5,428 nucleotides of DNA, from assembly GCA_007132145.1 (NCBI GenBank), contig SLPE01000150.1, positions 1 through 5,428 on the forward strand. Direction: 5' to 3'. Positions 1 through 5,428 of this stretch are shown here, in pieces; position 1 is the first letter of the stretch; each line of letters opens with the position of its first letter. Origin of the DNA: Candidatus Izemoplasma sp. GTDB lineage: Bacteria; Bacillota_I; Bacilli_A; Izemoplasmatales; Izemoplasmataceae. The notes beneath the pieces were generated by a model. The model searched no databases. It was not told the origin of the DNA and saw only the letters and a program-made list of their open reading frames with translations. A program made the translations under genes and the position numbers.

Positions 1-689
1 AGAAAACGACGAAACGGGCGCAAAGTCGCCGCAAGATGCTGAACAAGTTGCAACGGCTCGAACCGCCCAAGAAGGACAGGACCTATACATTCCGCTTTCC
101 TCTAGGCAGAGCGACAGGCAAGGAAGTCCTGAAAGTCGAACATTTGGAAGTCGGTTATGACACGTCCTTGGTCGAACCGCTCGAGTTCACCGTCATGAAC
201 CGTGAAAAAGTCGTCATCACAGGGGAAAACGGTATCGGTAAAACGACGCTCCTCAAAACACTGATCGGGAGGATTCCCTCGCTTGGAGGCCGGTTCGACT
301 GGATTGACACGGCGTCCATATCCTATCTCGAGCAAGAGTCCGATTTGAAAGGGAACGCGACAGTGTTCGAGACCGTTCATGAAGAATATCCCCTGTTCAC
401 ACGTCGTGAAATCCTTTCATTGCTCGCCGCGCACGGCATCGATGCCGAAAAGGCGAGACGCCCACTCGATACGCTCTCCGGCGGGGAACTGACAAAGACC
501 CGCCTCGCTTTACTCAGACATCGGAAAGGAAACGTCCTCGTCTTCGATGAACCGACGAACCATCTCGACGCCCAGGCCAAGGACGCCCTCAAGGAGGCAT
601 TGATCGCCTACCAGGGAACGCTCATTCTCGTGTCGCATGACCGGGTGTTCTACGAGTCGGTTTGCGACTACGAAATCTCTTTGTACTAA
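1..689 (+). CDS. ABC-F family ATPase, C-terminal part (5' end outside window)
   Basis: This is the end of an ABC-F protein, a soluble twin-ATPase without membrane domains; family members act at the ribosomal E site as translation factors or antibiotic-resistance proteins. The frame is open to the left edge (first full codon at base 3). The ATG at 36 is therefore internal, lying in the interdomain linker, where AQSRRKML is typical of the family. The second ATPase domain is complete: Walker A GENGIGKTT (222-248), Q-loop Gln (333-335), signature LSGGE (474-488), Walker B VLVFDE with the catalytic Glu (534-551), the ABC-F hallmark DEPTNHLD, and the switch His in VSHDR (636-638). The protein ends about 16 residues after that His, so there is no C-terminal extension. 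The first ATPase domain and the linker tip, which would separate a housekeeping factor from a resistance protein, are missing. Assignment to ABC-F is firm; the subfamily cannot be told. Confidence 0.95.
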   Translation, partial: KTTKRAQSRRKMLNKLQRLEPPKKDRTYTFRFPLGRATGKEVLKVEHLEVGYDTSLVEPLEFTVMNREKVVITGENGIGKTTLLKTLIGRIPSLGGRFDWIDTASISYLEQESDLKGNATVFETVHEEYPLFTRREILSLLAAHGIDAEKARRPLDTLSGGELTKTRLALLRHRKGNVLVFDEPTNHLDAQAKDALKEALIAYQGTLILVSHDRVFYESVCDYEISLY

Positions 690-769
690 TCGATACGTGC
701 AAGGACGGCGAGCATGCATGGATAGACGTGTAAACGCTTCTTGAAATCACGTGTCCTGCACGGGAGATT

Positions 770-798
770 TTGTTTGCACTAACCTATAGACATATGAT
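770..798 (+). promoter_or_regulatory. possible sigma-A-type promoter
   Basis: TTGTTT (770-775) and TATGAT (793-798) are separated by 17 bases. The -10 box matches the consensus at five of six positions, the -35 box only at its TTG. Transcription would start near 805, inside the 14-bp palindrome that follows. The terminator at 840-884 lies directly downstream, so the product would be an RNA of about 80 bases or an attenuated leader. This rests on sequence matching alone. Confidence 0.35.
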
Positions 799-816
799 AT
801 CATTTACATATGTAAA
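794..816. promoter_or_regulatory. nested palindromes, candidate operator
   Basis: ATGATATCAT (794-803) is a perfect 10-bp palindrome and TTTACATATGTAAA (803-816) a perfect 14-bp palindrome; they share one base. CATATG also occurs twice, at 791-796 and 807-812. They overlap the -10 box and expected start point of the possible promoter at 770-798, the usual place for a dimeric repressor (TetR- or MarR-like) to bind. No regulator gene is visible in the window, so the protein partner is unknown. Confidence 0.4.
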
Positions 817-839
817 GGGCAGTTCAAAGCATGACCCGC

Positions 840-884
840 CGAGCCCGCTAATCGTTTCATTTTCAAAGCGGGCGTCGTCTTTTT
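840..884 (+). terminator. intrinsic terminator
   Basis: GCCCGCT (843-849) pairs perfectly with AGCGGGC (867-873) around a 17-base loop. The stem can be extended by CGA/TCG (840-842 with 875-877) across one bulged G. TTTTT (880-884) follows, then a further T-rich run. It probably ends the ABC-F transcript, leaving a 3' tail of nearly 200 bases, and would also end any RNA begun at the possible promoter near 770. The large loop makes it less canonical than the terminator at 5024. Confidence 0.6.
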
Positions 885-992
885 GTTGTGTTGAGAAATT
901 GCACATTGCATCATCAGACTCAACAAAGGCGGGAGAATACACCGTATGCGAGGAGGCGATGGCCGCGAGAGTGTTATGGATGCATCAGCTTG

Positions 993-1020
993 TTGAACGC
1001 CGTATCATCGATCGTATCAC
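993..1020 (+). promoter_or_regulatory. weak candidate promoter for the lipoprotein gene
   Basis: TTGAAC (993-998) and TATCAC (1015-1020) are separated by 16 bases. The -35 box is good and the -10 box matches four of six positions. A start near 1027 would give a short leader reaching the Shine-Dalgarno sequence at 1045. A 7-base direct repeat, CGTATCA, occurs at 1001-1007 and 1013-1019, the second copy overlapping the -10 box, and could be a binding site. It is the best-placed promoter-like pair upstream of the gene, but not strong. Confidence 0.35.
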
Positions 1021-1044
1021 TTAAAATGGATAACCCATAATCGG

Positions 1045-1093
1045 AAAGGAGTAAATGGCGTCTTTTCATACGCCATGGTGGCATATAATATGA
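1045..1093 (+). promoter_or_regulatory. structured leader: SD, start-codon hairpin, ATGA overlap
   Basis: A strong Shine-Dalgarno sequence, AAAGGAG (1045-1051), lies three bases before an ATG at 1055 that is not in the lipoprotein frame. ATGGCGT (1055-1061) and ACGCCAT (1070-1076) form a perfect 7-bp stem with an 8-base loop, covering this ATG and the A and T of the in-frame ATG at 1075. The short frame opened at 1055 stops at TGA 1091-1093, overlapping the in-frame ATG at 1090 as ATGA. Reading the leader would melt the hairpin and deliver ribosomes to 1090. If the hairpin stays folded, it brings the Shine-Dalgarno sequence within four unpaired bases of the in-frame GTG at 1078. Either arrangement implies translational control; this is inference from sequence. 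Confidence 0.4.
1055..1093 (+). CDS. possible 12-codon leader peptide
   Basis: The frame encodes MASFHTPWWHII and ends in a TGA that overlaps the lipoprotein ATG at 1090 by two bases. It has the best Shine-Dalgarno sequence in the region, but only three bases separate the two, which is short. Its role, if any, would be translational coupling to the lipoprotein rather than a peptide function. The tandem Trp codons recall attenuator leaders, but no terminator lies between this ORF and the main gene. It could equally be a chance ORF. Confidence 0.2.
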   Translation: MASFHTPWWHII

Positions 1094-4000
1094 GAAGTAG
1101 ATTACGTTTGTCGATTCTTATTCTAAGCATCCTCTTGGTCGTTTTCGCGGCTTGTGCGCGACAACGCGTCGAGTTGAGTTTCAACACGATGGGAGGCGAA
1201 CCGATCGAAAGCATGTTCTATTCGGTCCAAGATGTCGTGGGGGAAGACCTTCCGACACCTACGAGAACCGGTCATGCGTTCATCGGTTGGTTCACCGATG
1301 CCGACTATGACAATGCATTCGATGCGGACGAACCGCTTTTACGACATATGACGCTTTATGCAAAATGGGAAGTCGAGTCGTACATGGTCGTCTTCGACAC
1401 GATGAGCGATCTCGTCATCGAGCCGATGGCGGTCGAATACAACACGCGCCTCGATTCGGTCGTTCCCGAGCCCGAACTCGACGGTAAGGATTTCATCGGT
1501 TGGTTTCTTGATGCCGATTTGACCATCGAATTGGGAACGACTCGGCTGTCCGATGAAGACATCACGCTCTATGCGAAATGGGAAGAGTTGATGTTCGACA
1601 TTTCCGGCACCTACATCTTTATGAAAGAAACGATTATCGACGCGTCAGATCCCGATGACGGTCACCCGCCGGGGTCCCGTCTGAGCGGCGATGTCGTGCC
1701 CGATTCCAGAGAAGACATCGTCTTCGAGCAGAAGAACGTCGGTTGGGGCAGGGACTACACGATTGAACGCGACTTCTACGGATACACCCTCGATAGAATC
1801 GAGTTCAAAGATGTCGTTTACGATACCTTCGAAGCGTTCATGGCTGCGCATGCTGTCGTCACCGAGGACATGGACGACATCGAAGTCTATTACTTGCGCG
1901 ACGTTCACCAACTCGATTTCATGCAAGTGCTCGACGCCGATCCGGACGCGTTGTTCGATCCGGACGCCGACAAACTCGAGTATTTGTTCTACGTACATCA
2001 CGGCGCTGCCTTCACCGATATCCCGGCATTGAGCGAGGACTTCGACGGAAATCAAGACTTTAACGCGATCTGGTCGCATCTTTGTTTTGACGAAGTGGTT
2101 GCAAACATGACGGTGCGCACGATTTATTATGAGGACGTTCCGACCGTGGCCTTCGTGAACCGTTGCGAAGTCATCGATTTGCATTCCAATACGTCCGGAA
2201 ATCTTGAAGACCGTATCATTCCTATAACTTGGCCCTTCTGGGAAATGACCCGTCCGGGGGCGGTGTTCCGCGGTTGGTTCCTCGAACCGCATCCATCCGA
2301 AATCGCCGACCCGCTCGACATCCACCACGATATGACCTACGATGCTTTCGAATGGGGCGAAAGCTCCTTGCATTACGTGTTTGCAGTCTGGCAAAGTCTG
2401 GAATCCTTCAATCCGCCGACAACCTTGACCGTCAGCCGCGATTCGGACACGGCAGCGTACCGCTTCACTTGGTACTTGGAACCTCCGATGATCGAGCACA
2501 TGGGTGACGAACACGGACCCGTCGGCTTCGATTTCATGATCAACGGTTTCGAAGTCGGAATGATCGCCATTACGGATATCGATGTCGACAACGAATATTT
2601 CGTACTCGAAGTTGAACCTGCATCACCGCTATATTCGATGTTCGCTCAACTCGAAGAACCCGGCGCACACACCGTCAGCATCCGTGCCGTCGGCGACGAC
2701 GTCAATCATGTCAGCGGCGAGTACAGCGACATTGCCGTCTACATGGCCGGTGCGGTCGATGTCGACCTCGGCGAAATCGACCATGTCGACGACTACTATT
2801 TGATCGAACGCGTCGGAGAAACGCCACGTTATGTCTTCCTCGCCGGCATGGAATACGGGTTTGAAGGCTACGATATAGAAATCCTCAGCGGTGAAGACCA
2901 TGCGGGCGTCGATGGATTCAAACTGCACACCATCGGCAAGACTCCGGGTGATTTCACCTTCTCACTGACAGCTTTGGAAGACGGCACCTATTACGAGTTC
3001 GCCGGACGCACGATTCCGAGCGTCATCGTTTTCGGATTCGGCGAACTGCAAACATACATCGACCGTTCAGAAAATGATTACTATCTCAGCCCGGAAGTGA
3101 CACCGTATTTGATAGGGCACCGCAACGTTTTCCATTTCAACGTCGCCATCCGCGACAACTTCAATGTGCGCGTTCCCTTGGACAAGATCCATCTCGAGTA
3201 CACCTTTACCCTCGACGGTGCCGAGGAACCTCTCGATGATCAAGCGCTCGCGACCTATGTCAACATCACCGGCAACACCTTGAGATTCACACCCGCCGCC
3301 GCTGGTCACACCTTCAACGTCGAAATCACGCCCCGATATCAACCTCTCAAGCGGCAATTGGACACGCTCGAGTTCGCGTTCAAGGTCAACGACGGACACA
3401 ATGCCTATACGAACGAGCAATTGCAAACACTTTTCCGAGACCCCGATGTGACGACCATCAACATCCACGCGAACATCAAGGCGGAGTTGCAGCCGTCACA
3501 AATGAATGAAGACGGTTCTCCGAGAAACTTGAGAGAGAGCGAATGGACCCCGGAAAACATTCATGACATCGGTCATGTCTATGCCCGTTATCATGAAGGG
3601 ATATCCGGCGAAACGTTCGTGCTCAACGGCAACTACATGACGATCAACGGCAGGGACCTTCCCTTCAGCAACAAGGACAGCGGCGCCGGCATTCTCGGCT
3701 ATTCAGCGGCGTATGAAGTCGTCAACGTTCAAGTCGCGATGTTCATGTACAAAGTCTTGCCCCCTTCAGACATGTGGCCGACGTGGGAGAACATTCCCTC
3801 GCGGTCGAATCCGACATTGCCTTCGCAAACAGGGTGGGTCAACGACAACCGGTTCGTCGTGAACAATCTCACCGTGTTGAGCAATACGACGTCACCGGTC
3901 ATCGAATACGGCATGAGTGAAGATGAAATCGCCATGCGCCTCGCCGAGATGTCGAAAAACTCCGGCGGATTCAACATCTTCATGGTCCGAGACGGCAGTT

Positions 4001-5004
4001 CCCGTTTCAACAACATTCGCGCAGGCTTCGGACTGATTCCTTTCTTCAACACCGCCTTCGGTTCCCAGTCTTCCGAGCAAGTCGTCCCGGTCGCGATGGA
4101 AGCCGAATACGTCCATGTCTACGGGACGTGGGCGAACAGTTTCTATTCACACGGCGCCAGCATGTTGCGGATCGACAACTCGTATGTCGGCCGCAGTGGC
4201 GGACCGTCGATCCATCTCGTCGACAACAAACGCGCCGGCGGCGTGTTCAATCCCGGCGTCGAAATCGACAACGATACCGTCTTCAACAACTGGTTAGCGG
4301 GTGATGAAGCGTGGTTCAGGGCATTCGGCATGTCTTCAACGGCCTTGACGATGAAACTGCAAGTCGAACAAGGCATCGCGCCCCTAGGCAGAAACGTCAT
4401 CCGTGAGTTCGACGACCCGAACCGGACGGGTGAGCGCATCAACATCATCCTCTTGACCGAAGGTTCTTCAGGTGCGACATGGCGCGACGCCGATGAAGTC
4501 AGGCAGAGCGGTCCCGAATTTTCCTTGCACATGAGCGACCACTATGGAACGACTCCGCTCGCGCCGAGTGACGATTTCCCGGACACTGTCGGAAGACCTT
4601 GGTGGTTCATGAGTCCGCTCGCAGTACACCGGACGCATCCGCTCGTTCCCGACCCGCGCATCGACAGCGGTCTGTTCGCTTTCGCCATCGGCAATCTTTC
4701 TGAAAGCGTCGACTTCGGACAAGCGGTAGGCTACGCGATGGCCACATACGGTTTGAGCGAAGAGGAAGCGGGAAATCTCGCAGTTTTGGCCGGCTTCTAC
4801 AATTTGAGTATCGACGAGGCGGCCGCCGTCCATGCGACAGCGCAAGGGATGAACATTCCGATCATCGATGCGGTCGCGATCGTCACGGAGACGCCGGACC
4901 ATCCACGTCCTCGTTATCTTGAGGTCATCAGCGCGATTCCGATCTTCCCGGACCCGTCGATTCTCATCGTTGAATTTTCCGATTTGTACGAAGACGAAGA
5001 CTGA
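1090..5004 (+). CDS. giant modular surface lipoprotein (InlB-like repeats, FnIII-like, beta-helix)
   Basis: Predicted surface lipoprotein of 1304 residues numbered from the Met at 1090. That start is preferred because it opens a classical signal peptide (MRSRLR, then a hydrophobic core) and has GGTGG eight bases upstream; ATG 1075 would add five residues. The lipobox FAAC gives a lipidated Cys22. Residues 27-94 and 97-164 are InlB B-type (Flg_new) repeats, each with FIGWF and ending YAKW. Residues 209-270, 297-348 and 352-434 are degenerate relatives (GWF at 395, FAVW at 431). Residues 441-551 look FnIII-like and 554-765 like two more beta-sandwiches. From about 769 (YTNEQLQTLF, then TINIHANI) to 1070 the Asn-rich short-strand pattern (LRIDNSYVGRSGGPSIHL) suggests a right-handed beta-helix. 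Helical 17-residue repeats occupy 1221-1271; the tail is acidic. No LPXTG or membrane anchor is present. InlB-like and FnIII modules suggest binding or adhesion; the beta-helix could bind or cleave polysaccharide, but no catalytic residues can be assigned. Only the lipoprotein nature and the first two repeats are firm. Confidence 0.93.
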   Translation: MRSRLRLSILILSILLVVFAACARQRVELSFNTMGGEPIESMFYSVQDVVGEDLPTPTRTGHAFIGWFTDADYDNAFDADEPLLRHMTLYAKWEVESYMVVFDTMSDLVIEPMAVEYNTRLDSVVPEPELDGKDFIGWFLDADLTIELGTTRLSDEDITLYAKWEELMFDISGTYIFMKETIIDASDPDDGHPPGSRLSGDVVPDSREDIVFEQKNVGWGRDYTIERDFYGYTLDRIEFKDVVYDTFEAFMAAHAVVTEDMDDIEVYYLRDVHQLDFMQVLDADPDALFDPDADKLEYLFYVHHGAAFTDIPALSEDFDGNQDFNAIWSHLCFDEVVANMTVRTIYYEDVPTVAFVNRCEVIDLHSNTSGNLEDRIIPITWPFWEMTRPGAVFRGWFLEPHPSEIADPLDIHHDMTYDAFEWGESSLHYVFAVWQSLESFNPPTTLTVSRDSDTAAYRFTWYLEPPMIEHMGDEHGPVGFDFMINGFEVGMIAITDIDVDNEYFVLEVEPASPLYSMFAQLEEPGAHTVSIRAVGDDVNHVSGEYSDIAVYMAGAVDVDLGEIDHVDDYYLIERVGETPRYVFLAGMEYGFEGYDIEILSGEDHAGVDGFKLHTIGKTPGDFTFSLTALEDGTYYEFAGRTIPSVIVFGFGELQTYIDRSENDYYLSPEVTPYLIGHRNVFHFNVAIRDNFNVRVPLDKIHLEYTFTLDGAEEPLDDQALATYVNITGNTLRFTPAAAGHTFNVEITPRYQPLKRQLDTLEFAFKVNDGHNAYTNEQLQTLFRDPDVTTINIHANIKAELQPSQMNEDGSPRNLRESEWTPENIHDIGHVYARYHEGISGETFVLNGNYMTINGRDLPFSNKDSGAGILGYSAAYEVVNVQVAMFMYKVLPPSDMWPTWENIPSRSNPTLPSQTGWVNDNRFVVNNLTVLSNTTSPVIEYGMSEDEIAMRLAEMSKNSGGFNIFMVRDGSSRFNNIRAGFGLIPFFNTAFGSQSSEQVVPVAMEAEYVHVYGTWANSFYSHGASMLRIDNSYVGRSGGPSIHLVDNKRAGGVFNPGVEIDNDTVFNNWLAGDEAWFRAFGMSSTALTMKLQVEQGIAPLGRNVIREFDDPNRTGERINIILLTEGSSGATWRDADEVRQSGPEFSLHMSDHYGTTPLAPSDDFPDTVGRPWWFMSPLAVHRTHPLVPDPRIDSGLFAFAIGNLSESVDFGQAVGYAMATYGLSEEEAGNLAVLAGFYNLSIDEAAAVHATAQGMNIPIIDAVAIVTETPDHPRPRYLEVISAIPIFPDPSILIVEFSDLYEDED
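1168..1581 (+). repeat. two tandem InlB B-type (Listeria-Bacteroides) repeats
   Basis: The copies encode residues 27-94 and 97-164 of the lipoprotein. Each opens with a V-x-F-x-T-M strand (SFNTMGG, VFDTM), continues through an acidic and Pro-containing stretch to FIGWF followed by x-DAD, and ends in TLYAKWE. They match the short beta-grasp repeat known from Listeria internalin B and from many Bacteroides and Mollicutes surface proteins. The copies differ widely in DNA sequence, so this is an old duplication rather than a recent or phase-variable one. The module is often found in stacks on stalks of surface proteins. Confidence 0.85.
4750..4902 (+). repeat. three 17-residue helical repeats at lipoprotein C-terminus
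   Basis: Residues 1221-1237, 1238-1254 and 1255-1271 align without gaps: GLSEEEAGNLAVLAGFY, NLSIDEAAAVHATAQGM and NIPIIDAVAIVTETPDH. Each starts Gly/Asn, Leu/Ile, Ser/Pro (a helix N-cap), then has acidic residues, an invariant Ala at position 7 (1227, 1244, 1261) and an aliphatic residue at position 10. A weaker 15-residue unit (SVDFGQAVGYAMATY) precedes them. The pattern predicts short stacked helices after the beta-rich body. I do not recognise it as a named family. Confidence 0.55.
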
Positions 5005-5023
5005 AGCGCGTAAAAATCATTAT

Positions 5024-5061
5024 GCGATTCCCGGGTGTGATCGCCCGGGGATCGCGGTTTT
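5024..5061 (+). terminator. strong intrinsic terminator after the lipoprotein gene
   Basis: Bases 5024-5035 pair with 5044-5055 in a 12-bp GC-rich stem (CCCGGG core, one T-G wobble) around an 8-base loop. TTTT (5058-5061) follows after two bases. It begins 19 bases past the lipoprotein TGA. An A-run at 5012-5016 on the other flank would give a U-run on the opposite strand, so some bidirectional action is possible. The downstream membrane-protein gene therefore probably has its own promoter, but I see no convincing one in 5062-5139. Confidence 0.85.
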
Positions 5062-5139
5062 AGCCTTACTGAACACAGCGGCATAACCCATTTCTCGACC
5101 GGATGTTTTTCGACTGAAGAAATGACCTTGGGTGATCGT

Positions 5140-5428
5140 ATGTTCCCACTCTTGTTGTTCATTCCCTTGGCGTTGTTCATCGCGCTTTTTATTGTCTTGG
5201 ACCGCCGAGACATCCTTTCATTGCGTACCGTATTGAAAATCGTCGTTATCGCCTTGGCGCTCACTTACGGATTCCGCATGGTGAACAAGGATGCGTTGAA
5301 CGACACCTTCAACTTGTTCATCGTCGATCTAGATACCGACTTGCACGCACCCGGTACGTGGTTGCTTTCGCGTGGAATGTCCGTGTGGATGATCTTTTTG
5401 CGGTGGTTCACCGTCGTCTCGATCGCAT
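5140..5428 (+). CDS. polytopic membrane protein, N-terminal part (3' end outside window)
   Basis: An open frame runs to the window end and shows 96 codons of an unrecognised integral membrane protein. Hydrophobic segments lie at about residues 2-20 (FPLLLFIPLALFIALFIVL), 30-47 (TVLKIVVIALALTYGF) and from 80 to the edge. DRRD follows the first segment, and a polar, Asp-rich stretch (about 49-70, including DLDTDLH) separates the second and third. The ATG at 5140 is chosen over the in-frame ATG at 5122 because GGTGATC (5131-5137) matches the anti-SD extension in ideal register. The ATG at 5122 has no good Shine-Dalgarno sequence and sits in a 7-bp inverted repeat, CATTTCT (5089-5095) with AGAAATG (5118-5124). 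It follows the 5024-5061 terminator, so it is not obviously co-transcribed with the lipoprotein gene. No family motif is visible in this fragment. Confidence 0.8.
   Translation, partial: MFPLLLFIPLALFIALFIVLDRRDILSLRTVLKIVVIALALTYGFRMVNKDALNDTFNLFIVDLDTDLHAPGTWLLSRGMSVWMIFLRWFTVVSIA

Larger units (their letters stand above)
690..1089. other. 400-base intergenic regulatory region
   Basis: No convincing protein gene lies between the ABC-F stop and the lipoprotein start. The stretch holds a possible promoter with palindromes, a terminator hairpin, a second weak promoter and a structured leader, each listed separately. Bases 885-950 hold only a 7-bp inverted repeat, TGTTGAG (889-895) with CTCAACA (919-925), around a 23-base loop. 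Bases 690-769 show nothing I can name. The mix of a terminator and two promoter-like sites argues that the genes on either side are transcribed independently. Confidence 0.7.

Noticed and set aside
36..38. ATG at 36 as the start of the ABC-F gene
   Set aside because: The frame is open upstream to the window edge and the preceding codons (AQSRRK) are the typical interdomain linker, so the gene begins outside the window.
770..1024. An 84-codon + strand frame in the intergenic region
   Set aside because: It runs through the palindromes and the terminator hairpin, has no Shine-Dalgarno sequence at its start and no domain-like sequence.
950..1024. A 21-codon ORF (ATG 959) behind a perfect AGGAGG
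   Set aside because: The AGGAGG (951-956) is only two bases from the ATG, too close for normal initiation, and the next in-frame start (GTG 971) is 14 bases away. The peptide resembles nothing known. Conservation could revive it.
1168..1581. Phase-variable or recombining DNA repeats in the lipoprotein gene
   Set aside because: The repeats are evident only in the protein. The DNA copies have diverged and there are no homopolymer or short tandem tracts that would support slippage.
1645..2514. A 289-codon open frame on the minus strand inside the lipoprotein gene
   Set aside because: Its codons coincide exactly with the lipoprotein codons on the other strand. G-N-C-rich coding DNA produces such antisense frames by composition, and the protein shows no recognisable domain, whereas the + strand frame has a signal peptide and repeats.
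5002..5013. Possible TGA read-through or mycoplasma-type code at the end of the lipoprotein
   Set aside because: An in-frame TAA lies three codons later, so little would be gained. All Trp codons in the genes are TGG with no internal TGA, which indicates the standard code.
1..5428. A defence system, CRISPR array, tRNA, insertion sequence or integrase
   Set aside because: No spaced direct repeats, cloverleaf, terminal inverted repeats, transposase or nuclease motifs were found on either strand.

Overview
The window fits a Gram-positive-type bacterium of the Bacillota or their Mollicutes-like relatives, although the taxonomy is inference only. The supporting signs are Shine-Dalgarno sequences matched to the Bacillus-type anti-SD, a large secreted lipoprotein with Listeria-Bacteroides (InlB B-type) repeats, an ABC-F ATPase of the kind common in that group, and intrinsic hairpin terminators. 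Codons lean towards C-ending forms (ATC, GTC, GAC, TTC) with TTG and CTC for Leu. Every Trp in the visible genes is TGG and the large gene ends at TGA, so the standard code applies rather than the mycoplasma code.

Layout, left to right, all on the + strand. (1) Bases 1-689 are the 3' part of an ABC-F ATPase gene: the end of the interdomain linker and the complete second ATPase domain. (2) Bases 690-1089 are a gene-free, regulatory-looking gap. It holds a possible promoter overlapped by nested palindromes (770-816), an intrinsic terminator (840-884), a second weak promoter (993-1020), and a leader with a Shine-Dalgarno sequence, a hairpin over the first ATG and a 12-codon ORF that ends in an ATGA overlap with the next gene. 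(3) Bases 1090-5004 (or 1075-5004) encode a very large, acidic, modular surface lipoprotein: lipobox signal peptide, two clear and about three degenerate InlB-like beta modules, an FnIII-like module, two further probable beta-sandwich modules, a probable right-handed beta-helix, and a C-terminal set of 17-residue helical repeats. A strong terminator (5024-5061) follows. (4) From about 5140 to the window end is the start of an unrecognised polytopic membrane protein.

The genes look like three separate transcription units. Terminators lie in both gaps, and nothing ties the translation factor, the lipoprotein and the membrane protein into one pathway. I see no defence system, mobile element, CRISPR array, tRNA or rRNA. 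The most distinctive elements are the lipoprotein itself, its C-terminal 17-residue repeat, and the structured leader in front of it.
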